64,000 nt of DNA. Source: [Flavobacterium] thermophilum. Lineage in GTDB: Bacteria > Bacillota > Bacilli > Bacillales > Anoxybacillaceae. Below the pieces are notes generated by a model. The model saw nothing but the letters and a program-made list of their open reading frames with translations, was not told the DNA's origin and searched no databases. Location: positions 1,550,001 through 1,614,000 of the forward strand of contig UGGS01000001.1 in the NCBI GenBank assembly GCA_900450595.1, written 5' to 3'. The translations under genes and the position numbers were made by a program. This document shows, in pieces, positions 30,429 through 39,225 of the stretch; the first letter of the stretch is position 1; each line of letters opens with the position of its first letter.

Positions 30429-30953
30429 TTATTCAGGCTTGACCAAAAACAACGGCTGGCCGTATTCGACGAGCTGGCCGTTTTGCACGAGCACCTCGAC
30501 AATTTCGCCATCGACTTCCGCTTCAATTTCATTAAACAGCTTCATCGCCTCGATGATGCAAACAACCGTATCTTTTTTCACTTTGTCGCCCGGCTTCACA
30601 TACGGCGGCTTGTCCGGCGCCGGCGCTGCGTAGAACGTGCCGACCATCGGCGATGTAATTTGATGCAAGTTGCCTTCCACAGCCGGCTTTGCTTCTTTGG
30701 CCGCCGGCGGTTCCGTTTCCGGCGCCGGCTTCACTTCCGAAGCCGCCACTTGGACAGGCGCAGGCGCCGGGGCCGCCGGCGGTTCGACCGCTGCCACTGC
30801 CTGTGCGGGCGCCGCCGGTGCGGCTGCCGGTGCAACGGCGACAGCAACCGCTTTTTTCATATGTACTTTCGTTTCTCCTTGCTCATATACAAATTCATCG
30901 ATTGAGGATTGATCGACCAACCGAATCAATTCGCGGATTTCTTGAATTTTCAT
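30429..30953 (-). CDS. accB: Biotin carboxyl carrier protein of acetyl-CoA carboxylase
   Basis: A 174-residue carrier. N-terminal helical part [21 protein letters not shown]; a long Ala/Pro-rich linker (about 38-90), longer than in E. coli; and a biotinyl domain with the biotinylated lysine in [16 protein letters not shown]. The ATG at 30953 follows AAAGGTG. Confidence 0.95.
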   Translation of the reverse strand: MKIQEIRELIRLVDQSSIDEFVYEQGETKVHMKKAVAVAVAPAAAPAAPAQAVAAVEPPAAPAPAPVQVAASEVKPAPETEPPAAKEAKPAVEGNLHQITSPMVGTFYAAPAPDKPPYVKPGDKVKKDTVVCIIEAMKLFNEIEAEVDGEIVEVLVQNGQLVEYGQPLFLVKPE

Positions 30954-31061
30954 CGCTCTCACACCTTTCTCCAAGTGTCAGCCCGTCTTTCGCAGGCGGT
31001 GATCAAACGTATTCATAACGATTATACACACAACTGCAAGGCAAACGAAAGGTTTTTATGC

Positions 31062-31089
31062 AAAAAAAGCTGCTCTGGCAAAGAGCAGC
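31062..31089 (-). terminator. Terminator of the spoIIIA operon
   Basis: A perfect 8-bp stem GCTGCTCT/AGAGCAGC followed by TTTTTTT on the minus strand, directly after spoIIIAH. Confidence 0.9.
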
Positions 31090-31093
31090 GCGT

Positions 31094-31645
31094 TCATCCG
31101 GCCGGCTGGAACTCGACGGTGACATATTGGGCATCCGGAATTTCTTTTTTCACCATATGAATGACTTCATTTGCCGACTTGGCGGAGCTTTCTTTCGCTT
31201 TGATTGTGACGCGCACTTGGCCGCCGTCAGCGCGCACCAGCACGTCCTCATACCCGCCTTTTGATTTGATGAGCGTCTCTAACGTCGCTTCTTTTTCAGA
31301 AAGCGCTTGGAGCTTTTCGATTTTATCGAGCGCCTCATTTTTTTCCTCGGCCGTCGCATTCGCCGAAGCCACGATAGCGTTCAGTTCATCGCGCAGCCGG
31401 CTCCGCTCATCCTCAATTTTCATGCGCAGCGCCGTAAACAAATCATCGCCTGCGGTTGACGGCTCCTCTTTCGCTCCGGTCTCTTCCACCGCTACGCTTG
31501 GTTGTTTGGCCGGCTTTTCTGTTTTCTCATTCGCGGTGAGCGCCGGGCTGTTGCCCATCTCTTTCGGCGCCGTGACATAATACACCGACAGTACGACTAC
31601 TAAGCTTAGCATCGTCAACAGCCATACCGTTTGTTTTTTCAACAT
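31094..31645 (-). CDS. spoIIIAH: Stage III sporulation protein AH
   Basis: A 183-residue mother-cell membrane protein whose extracellular domain meets forespore SpoIIQ across the septum. One N-terminal transmembrane segment (WLLTMLSLVVVLSVYYV), an acidic linker, a coiled-coil region (about 85-130) and a C-terminal ring-building domain ending VTVEFQPAG. The ATG at 31645 follows GAGAGGAG. Last gene of the operon. Confidence 0.94.
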   Translation of the reverse strand: MLKKQTVWLLTMLSLVVVLSVYYVTAPKEMGNSPALTANEKTEKPAKQPSVAVEETGAKEEPSTAGDDLFTALRMKIEDERSRLRDELNAIVASANATAEEKNEALDKIEKLQALSEKEATLETLIKSKGGYEDVLVRADGGQVRVTIKAKESSAKSANEVIHMVKKEIPDAQYVTVEFQPAG

Positions 31646-31671
31646 GGCGATCTCCTCTCCCCTTACTTGAG

Positions 31672-32310
31672 TCATTTTTTCGGCAAGACCGCGACGCGGT
31701 AGCTCGGAACGTTTAACACGCGCGTCACCGCCTCGACGATCCATTTTTTAATTTGCAAGTTGTCGGCCCCTTTGGCGACGACAAGCACACCGCGAATATC
31801 CGGCTTTTTCGTGGCGACAACAAGCGGCGTTTCCTCGTCGCCATTGCGGATGATGATCACTTCTTCGTTTGTCGACTGATTTTCAATCGTCCGTTTTCCG
31901 CCTTCCTTGTCGCTTTCTTCGGTCGTTTGCTGCTGGGTCGAGCGTTTTTTCTCAAACAGCTTCAGCTCGGTTGAGTCAAGGTTGACGACAACGGTGACAT
32001 CCTCAACCCCTTCAATTGCTTCGAGGGCGGCTTTCAACTCCTTCTCGTACCGTTCCTCATAGGCGGCGATCACTTTATCCTTTGTCTCCTTGCTCGACAA
32101 AAACGCCGGCTCGGACGGGGATTCCGGCTGATTGGCGGAAGGCTTGGCTTCGGCATCGTCTGCGCTACCCGCAAAGTGACTCGCCGCCATGAGCGCCACA
32201 CCGGCCAGCAGCAGGACAACGACATATGAGAACGGCATGTGTTTTCGCGCCCCTTCCCCGTTCCCGTCTTTGGGCGGGGAAGAAAGAAACCGTTTGAAAA
32301 ACGAGAGCAT
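31672..32310 (-). CDS. spoIIIAG: Stage III sporulation protein AG
   Basis: A 212-residue component forming an extracellular ring of the mother cell-forespore channel. Transmembrane segment YVVVLLLAGVALMAAS (about 28-45), then a ring-building domain with the beta-insert characteristic of AG (VVVNLDSTELKLFEK, ... VLVVAKGADNLQIKKWIVEA). The ATG at 32310 is 5 bp past spoIIIAF. Confidence 0.94.
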   Translation of the reverse strand: MLSFFKRFLSSPPKDGNGEGARKHMPFSYVVVLLLAGVALMAASHFAGSADDAEAKPSANQPESPSEPAFLSSKETKDKVIAAYEERYEKELKAALEAIEGVEDVTVVVNLDSTELKLFEKKRSTQQQTTEESDKEGGKRTIENQSTNEEVIIIRNGDEETPLVVATKKPDIRGVLVVAKGADNLQIKKWIVEAVTRVLNVPSYRVAVLPKK

Positions 32311-32315
32311 CCCCC

Positions 32316-32927
32316 CTATTCCCTCCCTCTAAATTGCACGGCAATTTTATTTTCATCGACTTCCCATTTGCCGGCGAGAAAGGCGCGCACCTCTTCAGCC
32401 AGCGAGGCATCGCTCTCGGGCAAAGCCGGCGGCTTTGTTGTATCGATGACAACCGGCTCCACCGCGCCGGCAGGGCGTTGTTTCAAAAGCGCCACTTCAA
32501 TCGTCTTGATGTCCTCTGGCATGCGCCAATTTTCGTTGTGATCGGCGTAAACTTTGATATCAGCCTTCAATCCATACTTTTCCATCAACTCCCCGTTTAC
32601 GTCGTTTTCGAGCTGGACAGCCATTTGTTCTAAAATATATGCGCGTTGTGAAGCTTGTATTTCTTTTTTCTGTTGTTCCATTTGATTTTTTATCGCCTCT
32701 TCCCCCTTGAAGCCGTCGGAAAAACGGGCAAGTGCTGAAGCGACAAGCTGATCCGGATCCGCCGAAGCCATCCGGAGCACCGGCGTCAACATAATTAGGA
32801 GAAGCAAAAGTCCGACGACCATTTTGACATATTTTTGCATCGTCCCGGACGGCAGCAAAAAATCGATGATGATGGCAAACAACAAAAACAAAATGATGTT
32901 CGTCACCCATTCAATCACAAGCTGCAT
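32316..32927 (-). CDS. spoIIIAF: Stage III sporulation protein AF
   Basis: A 203-residue membrane protein with two N-terminal helices (NIILFLLFAIIIDFLLPSG and MVVGLLLLLIMLTPVLRM) and a soluble C-terminal domain of the ring-building type (ALLKQRPAGAVEPVVI). The ATG at 32927 follows AGGAGGAA. Confidence 0.94.
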   Translation of the reverse strand: MQLVIEWVTNIILFLLFAIIIDFLLPSGTMQKYVKMVVGLLLLLIMLTPVLRMASADPDQLVASALARFSDGFKGEEAIKNQMEQQKKEIQASQRAYILEQMAVQLENDVNGELMEKYGLKADIKVYADHNENWRMPEDIKTIEVALLKQRPAGAVEPVVIDTTKPPALPESDASLAEEVRAFLAGKWEVDENKIAVQFRGRE

Positions 32928-32937
32928 AACGTTCCTC

Positions 32938-34101
32938 CTAGCGGACCATCATCGTAATATTCCCTGCCATAACCATGACGGTGAGGCTGAAGAAAAACAT
33001 GAGCGAGACGATCAAAAGCGCCGCGAGCACATAGGCGATGCTTTTGCCGATAATGTTGAGGCAAGACAGCACCGGACTGCCGCCAAGCGGCTGCAACAGC
33101 GCGGCTGATAGTTTGTAGATGATGACGATGGCGAAAATTTTCACCGCCGGAAAGATGGCAATCATCAACAACACAGCCACCCCGACCAATCCGACCGCAT
33201 TTTTGAGCAGCATCGAAGCGGCAACGACCGTATCGGCTGCATCAGTAAACAGCTTGCCGACGACCGGGATGAAGTTGCCGGTGACAAATTTCGCCGCCCG
33301 CAGCGCCACCCCGTCCGCCACCGCCGCTGTTGCCCCCCGCACCGACATAACGCCAAGGAAAACCGTCAAAATGAGGCCGAGCAAACCGAGGGCGGCCTTG
33401 TTCAACAAATCGGCAAGCTGGGTCGCCTTGTACCGGTCGCTGAGCGTGCTGACGACGCTTAAAAGCGCCGCTAGCAACAGAAGCGGGAGCGTGACATATT
33501 CCACGACAACGCCGGTTGTGTTCATCAAAAACAAAATGATCGGATGGAAAAACGCCGCCGATACGACGCCGCCGGAGGAGGCGAGCAAGGCGAGCAAAAG
33601 CGGAACGAGGGCGATGATAAAATGGCTCATCGTCCGCACCGCCTCGAGCGCATAGCCGGTTGCGAGGCGGAAGCTGTTTAAGGCGATCAACAACAGCACC
33701 ATGTAGACGACGGCGTGGGCGATTTTGCTTACCTCCTGCTGGGCGAACGCGTTTTGCAGCGATTGCAGCACGGTGCTGAAGACAGCGAGCAAAATGAGCG
33801 TCCCAAGCAGCTTCCCGTTGACTTGCAGTTCATAAAATAAATAACGGGCGAGCGCTTTCAGCCACTCGACGGGCGACCATTGCCGGTCGCCGCTTAAAAA
33901 ATCGGAGAGCGGCCCTTTTTCGCTTTCCGGCAAAAAGCCCCCATACTCATGGACGATCGTTTCCCAATAACGGCGGATGTCGCTGACATCCAAATGAGCG
34001 AGCTGCTCGCTGACGGACGGCCCATCGCTCGCAGCTTGTACGACGAACGGGCAAAAAAAGAGAGAGAGCAGCCCCGCAATGAGGAACGCTGTCCGCTTCA
34101 A
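32938..34101 (-). CDS. spoIIIAE: Stage III sporulation protein AE
   Basis: A 387-residue polytopic membrane protein with a signal-like N-terminus (TAFLIAGLLSLFFCPFVVQA) and about eight membrane helices, including VLLMIAIFPAVKIFAIVIIY. The core of the channel membrane base with AC and AD. The start is a TTG (34101), preceded by AAGGAGGG; no nearby ATG fits. Confidence 0.94.
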   Translation of the reverse strand: MKRTAFLIAGLLSLFFCPFVVQAASDGPSVSEQLAHLDVSDIRRYWETIVHEYGGFLPESEKGPLSDFLSGDRQWSPVEWLKALARYLFYELQVNGKLLGTLILLAVFSTVLQSLQNAFAQQEVSKIAHAVVYMVLLLIALNSFRLATGYALEAVRTMSHFIIALVPLLLALLASSGGVVSAAFFHPIILFLMNTTGVVVEYVTLPLLLLAALLSVVSTLSDRYKATQLADLLNKAALGLLGLILTVFLGVMSVRGATAAVADGVALRAAKFVTGNFIPVVGKLFTDAADTVVAASMLLKNAVGLVGVAVLLMIAIFPAVKIFAIVIIYKLSAALLQPLGGSPVLSCLNIIGKSIAYVLAALLIVSLMFFFSLTVMVMAGNITMMVR

Positions 34102-34113
34102 TCCGTTCCCTCC

Positions 34114-34509
34114 TTATCGCGCCGCCGGAATGAGGCTGATGACCGCTTCAATGATGGCAGTCAAAATCGGGACGGCGAGCGCCAAAATGACGATTTTGCC
34201 GCCGAGCTCAATTTTGGCGGCGATCGCCCCTTGGCCGGCGTCTTTGGAAATTTGCGCGGCAAACTCGGCGATGTAGGCAATGCCGATAATTTTCAACATC
34301 GTTTCCAAGTACACCATTTGAATGTGGGCGCCTTCCGCCATCTCCCGCAGCGTCAGCAAAATATCGCTGATTTGGTCAACAAGCAGCAAAAAAATGGTGC
34401 AGCCGACAAAAACGGTCAATAAAAAGGAGAGGCTCGATTTTTGTTCTTGCAGCAGCACAACGAGGAACGTCGCCACCAACCCGAGGCCGACGATTTGCAA
34501 AATGTCCAT
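34114..34509 (-). CDS. spoIIIAD: Stage III sporulation protein AD
   Basis: A 131-residue membrane protein with four predicted helices; starts MDILQIVGLGLVATFLVVLL. The AC/AD pair resembles a split membrane component of secretion-type complexes. Spaced 11 bp from spoIIIAC. Confidence 0.94.
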   Translation of the reverse strand: MDILQIVGLGLVATFLVVLLQEQKSSLSFLLTVFVGCTIFLLLVDQISDILLTLREMAEGAHIQMVYLETMLKIIGIAYIAEFAAQISKDAGQGAIAAKIELGGKIVILALAVPILTAIIEAVISLIPAAR

Positions 34510-34520
34510 GGCCTCTCCCC

Positions 34521-34727
34521 CTACCCGCGGAACAAAAAGACATCTTTAATTTTTTGAAACAAATCGCTTACAATCGAAGCGACCATAAACAAAATATAAA
34601 TAAAGCCGAGCAGCGTCACCCACTGGGCGTATTCTTTCCTTCCCATCTGGTCGAGCACCGTATGCAAAAACGCGATGACGATGCCGACGCCGGCGATTTT
34701 TAAAATGATATCGACATCGATGCCCAT
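34521..34727 (-). CDS. spoIIIAC: Stage III sporulation protein AC
   Basis: A 68-residue membrane protein with two helices (IILKIAGVGIVIAFLHTVL, WVTLLGFIYILFMVASIV) and a short basic loop QMGRKEYA. Matches the full family length. Confidence 0.94.
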   Translation of the reverse strand: MGIDVDIILKIAGVGIVIAFLHTVLDQMGRKEYAQWVTLLGFIYILFMVASIVSDLFQKIKDVFLFRG

Positions 34728-34743
34728 TCGTCCTGCCTCCTGT

Positions 34744-35256
34744 CTACATGAGTAAAATGACGAGCAGCAGCCCGGCTAACACGCCTAAACTTTTCGCCAT
34801 TTTGCCATAGCGCGCCTGATCGTCCAGCGCCTCCGCTTCCTCCCGCTCAAGATGGGCGAGCGCCAAGGCGATTTGCTGTTGCTGGGTGAGCCGGTCATAC
34901 TGGCCGAGCGTGGCGCCAAACTGTTTCATCACTTCCCACTCTCCTTGTTTGAGCGCGGTCTTCCCCCATACAGCCCGCAAGCTTTTTTCCCATGCTTCGG
35001 CCACGCTCGTTTCACACGCATGCAACGCCGCCGCAAACTGGGCAAACAGCTCGCCAATCGGAGCGGCCGTCTGGCGGGCGATATGCTGAGATGCCTCGGC
35101 AAGCGGCGTATGTCCGTACATCACTTCCGCTTCGAACGCCCTGAGCGCCGCTTTCAGCTGGCGAAGCTGGCGCGGCCGTTCGTACAAGGCGCGGGCGGCT
35201 GCCATCCCCATCCAAGTGGAGGCGGCAAGAATCAACAAGGCGCCCAGCCACTTCAT
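34744..35256 (-). CDS. spoIIIAB: Stage III sporulation protein AB
   Basis: A 170-residue membrane protein: N-terminal helix LGALLILAASTWMGMAAA, a helical cytosolic or loop region, and C-terminal helix SLGVLAGLLLVILLM. It resembles GspF-like secretion proteins in topology. Its start overlaps the spoIIIAA stop by 4 bp. Confidence 0.93.
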   Translation of the reverse strand: MKWLGALLILAASTWMGMAAARALYERPRQLRQLKAALRAFEAEVMYGHTPLAEASQHIARQTAAPIGELFAQFAAALHACETSVAEAWEKSLRAVWGKTALKQGEWEVMKQFGATLGQYDRLTQQQQIALALAHLEREEAEALDDQARYGKMAKSLGVLAGLLLVILLM

Positions 35257-36170
35257 CGGCCCGCCACCGCCCGCTCGTACAGCACGGCGCCGTTGGCGTC
35301 AACAATGCGCCGGATGAAGCCGGGATGCGGGACGTTCGTCAGCTCAATAAACCGTTCAAACACCCGTTGCTCCATGACCGGACGCAACGTCGGCCGCTGC
35401 CAAACATCTCGAACGGTGCGCCCGTGCACGGTCGTCCATATCGAAACGCCGGCATTCGCCGCCTCCAGCACCGCTTCGCTGTCTTCCTCGCGCCCAATTT
35501 CATCCACAATCATGACATCCGGACTCATCGAGCGAATCATCATCATCATCCCTTCCGCTTTCGGACAAGCGTCCAACACATCAAGGCGTGGGCCGAACGA
35601 AAATTGCGGAATGCCTTTCACGCAGCCGGCGATTTCCGACCGCTCGTCAACGATCGCCACCTTTTGCGCCGGAATGCGCCCAGTTCCGCTGCTGATCAGG
35701 CGCGCCGCGTCGCGCAACAGCGTCGTTTTGCCGGTCTGCGGGGAACCGATGATCATCGTATGGCGCCAGCGCCCATCATACACATACGGAATCAGCGGAT
35801 CGGCAATGCCGATTTGCTCTTTGGCAATGCGGATGTTAAAGGAGGCGACATCGCGGATGGCTTTCACCTTGCCCCCTTCTGTAACGACTTTGCCGGCGAG
35901 CCCGACGCGATGGCCGCCTTCAATCGTCATAAATCCACGCCTCAGCTCCTCTTCGACGGCATAAATCGAATAATGGCTCAACTTGTTGAGCAAGTACACG
36001 CCGTCCTCTTTCGTCACTTCATATGGCAGCAAGCGGGCCTTCCCATCGACGATCACTTCAAGCGGCCGGGAAATACGGATGCGGATTTCTTCGATGCTGC
36101 GCCCCCAGGAAGGCATCTGCTGCAGCACAGCGGCGATCGTTTTCGGCAAAATTCCCCATACCGCTTCCAT
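35253..36170 (-). CDS. spoIIIAA: Stage III sporulation protein AA (ATPase)
   Basis: A 305-residue P-loop ATPase that resembles secretion ATPases and powers or gates the channel. Walker A IIGSPQTGKTTLLRD, Walker B-like VMIVDEIGREEDSEAV, and GGHRVGLAGKVV near the middle. First gene of the eight-gene operon, with a sigma-E-type promoter 31 bp upstream. Confidence 0.95.
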   Translation of the reverse strand: MEAVWGILPKTIAAVLQQMPSWGRSIEEIRIRISRPLEVIVDGKARLLPYEVTKEDGVYLLNKLSHYSIYAVEEELRRGFMTIEGGHRVGLAGKVVTEGGKVKAIRDVASFNIRIAKEQIGIADPLIPYVYDGRWRHTMIIGSPQTGKTTLLRDAARLISSGTGRIPAQKVAIVDERSEIAGCVKGIPQFSFGPRLDVLDACPKAEGMMMMIRSMSPDVMIVDEIGREEDSEAVLEAANAGVSIWTTVHGRTVRDVWQRPTLRPVMEQRVFERFIELTNVPHPGFIRRIVDANGAVLYERAVAGR

Positions 36171-36200
36171 GGCCCTCCCCCTTTTTGGTGGACTAGTCTA

Positions 36201-36229
36201 TATGTATGGGCGGAAGATGCTGTTTATGC
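36201..36229 (-). promoter_or_regulatory. Sigma-E-type promoter of spoIIIA
   Basis: On the minus strand GCATAAA (36223-36229), 14 bp, CATACATA (36201-36208). The -10 fits the sigma-E consensus CATACANT in seven of eight positions and the spacing fits. The operon is mother-cell specific in B. subtilis. Confidence 0.7.
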
Positions 36230-36230
36230 C

Positions 36231-36512
36231 TTACTTGTAAATGCCGAACAAAATGAGCGCCACCCCGAGCGCGATGAACGCGAGCCGAGAAAACGAAAGC
36301 TCGTCCGCCAGCGAAAGCAGACCGATCGCCATCGTTACGATCAGCACAGTCGGGCCGACAGCAGCGAGCACGGCGTTAATGGCGAGCGCCTTTCTTACAT
36401 CATTAAAGACCAACATCAGCAGCGCTGCACTCAGTTCAATAAGCGCCGACAACATCCGCATGCCCGCCATCGCCAAAACGGACGAATCGATCGATCGCAG
36501 CCAATGTTTCAT
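36231..36512 (-). CDS. yqhV: YqhV, DUF2619 membrane protein
   Basis: A 93-residue hydrophobic protein with three predicted helices (ALIELSAALLMLVF, AVLAAVGPTVLIVTMAIGL, LAFIALGVALILFGIY). It matches YqhV, the small sporulation-associated gene between efp and spoIIIAA in Bacillaceae. The ATG at 36512 follows GGAGGGA. Function unknown. Confidence 0.88.
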   Translation of the reverse strand: MKHWLRSIDSSVLAMAGMRMLSALIELSAALLMLVFNDVRKALAINAVLAAVGPTVLIVTMAIGLLSLADELSFSRLAFIALGVALILFGIYK

Positions 36513-36643
36513 GTGTCCCTCCTCATTTAGCGAATAGAGATGGATTAGTACAAACGTATGCGGGAACAAGCCGTTTCAGAAGAAGTTTTTGCCGGTGAAA
36601 ACGGGGATGGACAACGAAGCAGGACGGGGCACCTTTGGCGCAT

Positions 36644-36690
36644 AAAAACAGCACCGGCCCGGAACATTCCGGATCAGTGCTGCCCTTGTT
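36644..36690 (-). terminator. Terminator of efp
   Basis: AGCAC...CCGGAA / TTCCGG...GGTGCT hairpin with a T-run on the minus strand, 8 bp past the efp stop. Confidence 0.8.
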
Positions 36691-36697
36691 CAGGTTC

Positions 36698-37255
36698 TTA
36701 CGCCCGTGACACGTATGTGCCGTCAGCCGTATTGATGATGAGGGTGTCGCCTTCGTTGACGAAAAATGGCACTTGAACGACAAGGCCGGTTTCAAGCTTG
36801 GCCGGTTTCGAACCGCCGGAAGCGGTGTCGCCTTTAATGCCCGGCTCGGTTTCAACAACTTTCAGCTCAACGGTATTCGGCAGCTCGATGCCGATCGTTT
36901 CGCCCTGGTACATCATGATGAACACTTCCATATTTTCTTTCAAAAACTTGAGCTCATGTTCGATTTGCTTTGCCGGCAGCTCAATTTGCTCGTACGTTTC
37001 CATGTCCATAAAGACGTGTTGATCGCCGTTGGCGTACAAATATTGCATTTTGCGCGTGTCAATTTGCGCCCGGTTCACTTTTTCGCCGGCGCGGAACGTC
37101 CGCTCTTGAATGGCGCCGGTGCGCAAATTTCGCAGTTTCGAACGGACGAACGCCGCACCCTTGCCCGGCTTGACGTGCTGAAACTCAAGGACGCGCCAAA
37201 TCTCGCCGTCGACCTCGATGGTAAGTCCTGTGCGAAAATCGTTGACTGAAATCAT
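36698..37255 (-). CDS. efp: Translation elongation factor P
   Basis: A 185-residue EF-P relieving ribosome stalling at proline runs. Domain I tip reads [15 protein letters not shown]; Lys in PGKG is the modified position in Bacillus EF-P. OB domains II and III follow ([36 protein letters not shown]). Directly downstream of pepQ (27 bp). Confidence 0.96.
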   Translation of the reverse strand: MISVNDFRTGLTIEVDGEIWRVLEFQHVKPGKGAAFVRSKLRNLRTGAIQERTFRAGEKVNRAQIDTRKMQYLYANGDQHVFMDMETYEQIELPAKQIEHELKFLKENMEVFIMMYQGETIGIELPNTVELKVVETEPGIKGDTASGGSKPAKLETGLVVQVPFFVNEGDTLIINTADGTYVSRA

Positions 37256-37282
37256 TGCCCGAAATCCTCCTCACGCTATCCG

Positions 37283-38344
37283 TTATAAAATGATCAGTTC
37301 TTTCGGCGAATGAGTGAGCGCTTCGTTCCCATCGGCGGTAATGACCGCATCATCCTCAATGCGCACCCCGCCGAGCCCCGGGATGTAAATGCCGGGCTCG
37401 ACCGTCACAACCATGCCCGGCTCCAGCACCGCATCGGAGCGGGCCGAAAGCGTCGGCCCTTCGTGAATTTCAAGGCCGATGCCGTGGCCGGTTGAATGTC
37501 CGAAATAATCGCCATACCCTTGTTCGCGAATATAATCGCGCGTCAGTGCGTCAGCCTCTTTGCCGGTCATGCCCGCTTTGATTCCGCGCATGCCGCGCCG
37601 CTGCGCTTCAAGGACAATGCCATAAATCGTTTGCAGCTCAGCGCTGACTTGGCCGACGGCGACCGTCCTTGTCAGGTCGGAACAATATCCCTTGTAGTAA
37701 GCCCCGAAATCAAGCGTGACGAGTTCGCCGCGCTCGATCGTTTTTTCGGACGCCACCCCGTGCGGCAGCGCCGAACGGTAGCCAGAGGCGACGATCGTAT
37801 CGAAGGAGGACGAAGACGCCCCTTGCTTGCGCATAAAAAATTCAAGCTCATTCGCCACTTCAATTTCTTTGACGCCCGGACGAATGAACGACAAAATATG
37901 AGCAAATGCGGCATCGGCAATTTCCGCTGCTTCCTTTAATATCTTAATCTCTGCTTCCGACTTAATCAAGCGCAACTTTTCCACGACATGGGATGTCGGC
38001 GCAAGCTCGGCATCAATCGCCTCTTCATACGCCTTGTACGCCGCATACGTCACATGCTCCTGCTCAAAGCCGAGCGTTTTGATCCCGAGCCGCTTCACTT
38101 GTTTCGCGATTTCATCGACGATCGGTCCGCTGTGCTGGACGATTTCAAATCCTTCAACTTGCTTGGCCGCCTGCTCGACATAGCGAAAATCCGTAATAAA
38201 GACCGCCCCTTGGCGGCTGACAAGCGCAACGCCGGCGGTGCCAGTGAATCCGGTAATGTAGCGGCGGTTGCAGCCGTTTGTCACCAACAGCCCGTCAAGA
38301 TGCTGCTCTTCAAGCAACGCTCGAAGCCTTTCCAGCTTTTCCAT
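37283..38344 (-). CDS. yqhT: Xaa-Pro peptidase (M24 family)
   Basis: A 353-residue metallopeptidase. N-terminal creatinase-like domain (TNGCNRRYITGFTGTAGVAL) and a C-terminal pita-bread domain with metal ligands in TLDFGAYYKGYCSDLTRT, STGHGIGLEIHEGP and VTVEPGIYIPG. It cleaves X-Pro dipeptides or N-terminal X-Pro bonds. The coupling with efp is conserved in Bacillaceae. Confidence 0.93.
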   Translation of the reverse strand: MEKLERLRALLEEQHLDGLLVTNGCNRRYITGFTGTAGVALVSRQGAVFITDFRYVEQAAKQVEGFEIVQHSGPIVDEIAKQVKRLGIKTLGFEQEHVTYAAYKAYEEAIDAELAPTSHVVEKLRLIKSEAEIKILKEAAEIADAAFAHILSFIRPGVKEIEVANELEFFMRKQGASSSSFDTIVASGYRSALPHGVASEKTIERGELVTLDFGAYYKGYCSDLTRTVAVGQVSAELQTIYGIVLEAQRRGMRGIKAGMTGKEADALTRDYIREQGYGDYFGHSTGHGIGLEIHEGPTLSARSDAVLEPGMVVTVEPGIYIPGLGGVRIEDDAVITADGNEALTHSPKELIIL

Positions 38345-38507
38345 GTTTCATTCTCCTCTGCCCATGAATATTGTAATACAAAGGCGATGTGATACGTTGG
38401 CGGTTGCCGATGCGCGAGATCGGCTGCGCCTAAAAAATATGGAAACCTTCTTTATTTTACCATGATCGCAGCAGTTTCCGCCATATGCGCCCGCTTTGGC
38501 CGACAGC

Positions 38508-39038
38508 TTAGCTTCCTTCCTTGGCCGCCTGCGGTTCAGCGCTTGGCGACGGCCGGTTCATTTCCTGCGCCTCGAAAGAAACCGAATACCCGACAAACAC
38601 GCCGTACAAAATGTACAAGCAGAGCGTTGTAATGACCGTATTCGTCTCTAAATCCGCAACCGGCTTCACGTTCGGAAACAGCGGATTGAGCAAATAAAAC
38701 ACCACTACCCAAAGCGCAGCGCCATACAACATTCCCGCCCACATGCCGCGGATGTTCCTTAGCAGTGCATAGTAAAGAAGCGCCGCCGCAATGGAAATGA
38801 TGCCGATCAACACAATAGCCGCATAATTGCCGGCTTTGCCGTATTTCCAGTCGCCGGCGACCCACAGGATGAGAATCATGTTCGGACTGATTTCGCTGAA
38901 GTTGAAAAAGTAAGCCAAATAGCCCATCAAGCTCCAAAACACCCCGCCGACAAATCCGGTGATAACCGTTTTTTGCATGAGCGTCATCGGCCGCTCCGTT
39001 TTTTCTTGCTCCAGTTTTCCTTTCTGTTCCGCCATCAT
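38508..39038 (-). CDS. yqhR: YqhR family membrane protein
   Basis: A 176-residue protein with four predicted helices (TVITGFVGGVFWSLMGYLAYFF region, AAIVLIGIISIAAALLYYALL, AGMLYGAALWVVVFYLL, LCLYILYGVFVGYSVSF). It matches YqhR. The ATG at 39038 follows AAGGAGGT. In B. subtilis the dehydroquinase gene aroQ (yqhS) separates yqhR from yqhT; here only about 160 bp without a gene separates them. Function unknown. Confidence 0.87.
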   Translation of the reverse strand: MMAEQKGKLEQEKTERPMTLMQKTVITGFVGGVFWSLMGYLAYFFNFSEISPNMILILWVAGDWKYGKAGNYAAIVLIGIISIAAALLYYALLRNIRGMWAGMLYGAALWVVVFYLLNPLFPNVKPVADLETNTVITTLCLYILYGVFVGYSVSFEAQEMNRPSPSAEPQAAKEGS

Positions 39039-39225
39039 GCTGCACCTCCTTGTCTGTTAGTATGACCTGCAATTTGCCGCCCCATGAATCAAGCAAAAAA
39101 ATGACCGCCTCTGTGTAAATAATGGATTTTTTGGAAATCATAACAGTAACATCAACCTAGAGGTTTCCGGACGTTTCTTGTAGAATAAAATAATAAACAT
39201 AAAAAAATAGGTTGGTGTTTGCCCG

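Noticed and set aside
35325..36530. 401-codon plus-strand frame opposite spoIIIAA and yqhV
   Set aside because: Runs through two recognised minus-strand genes and their promoter; His/Arg-rich shadow.
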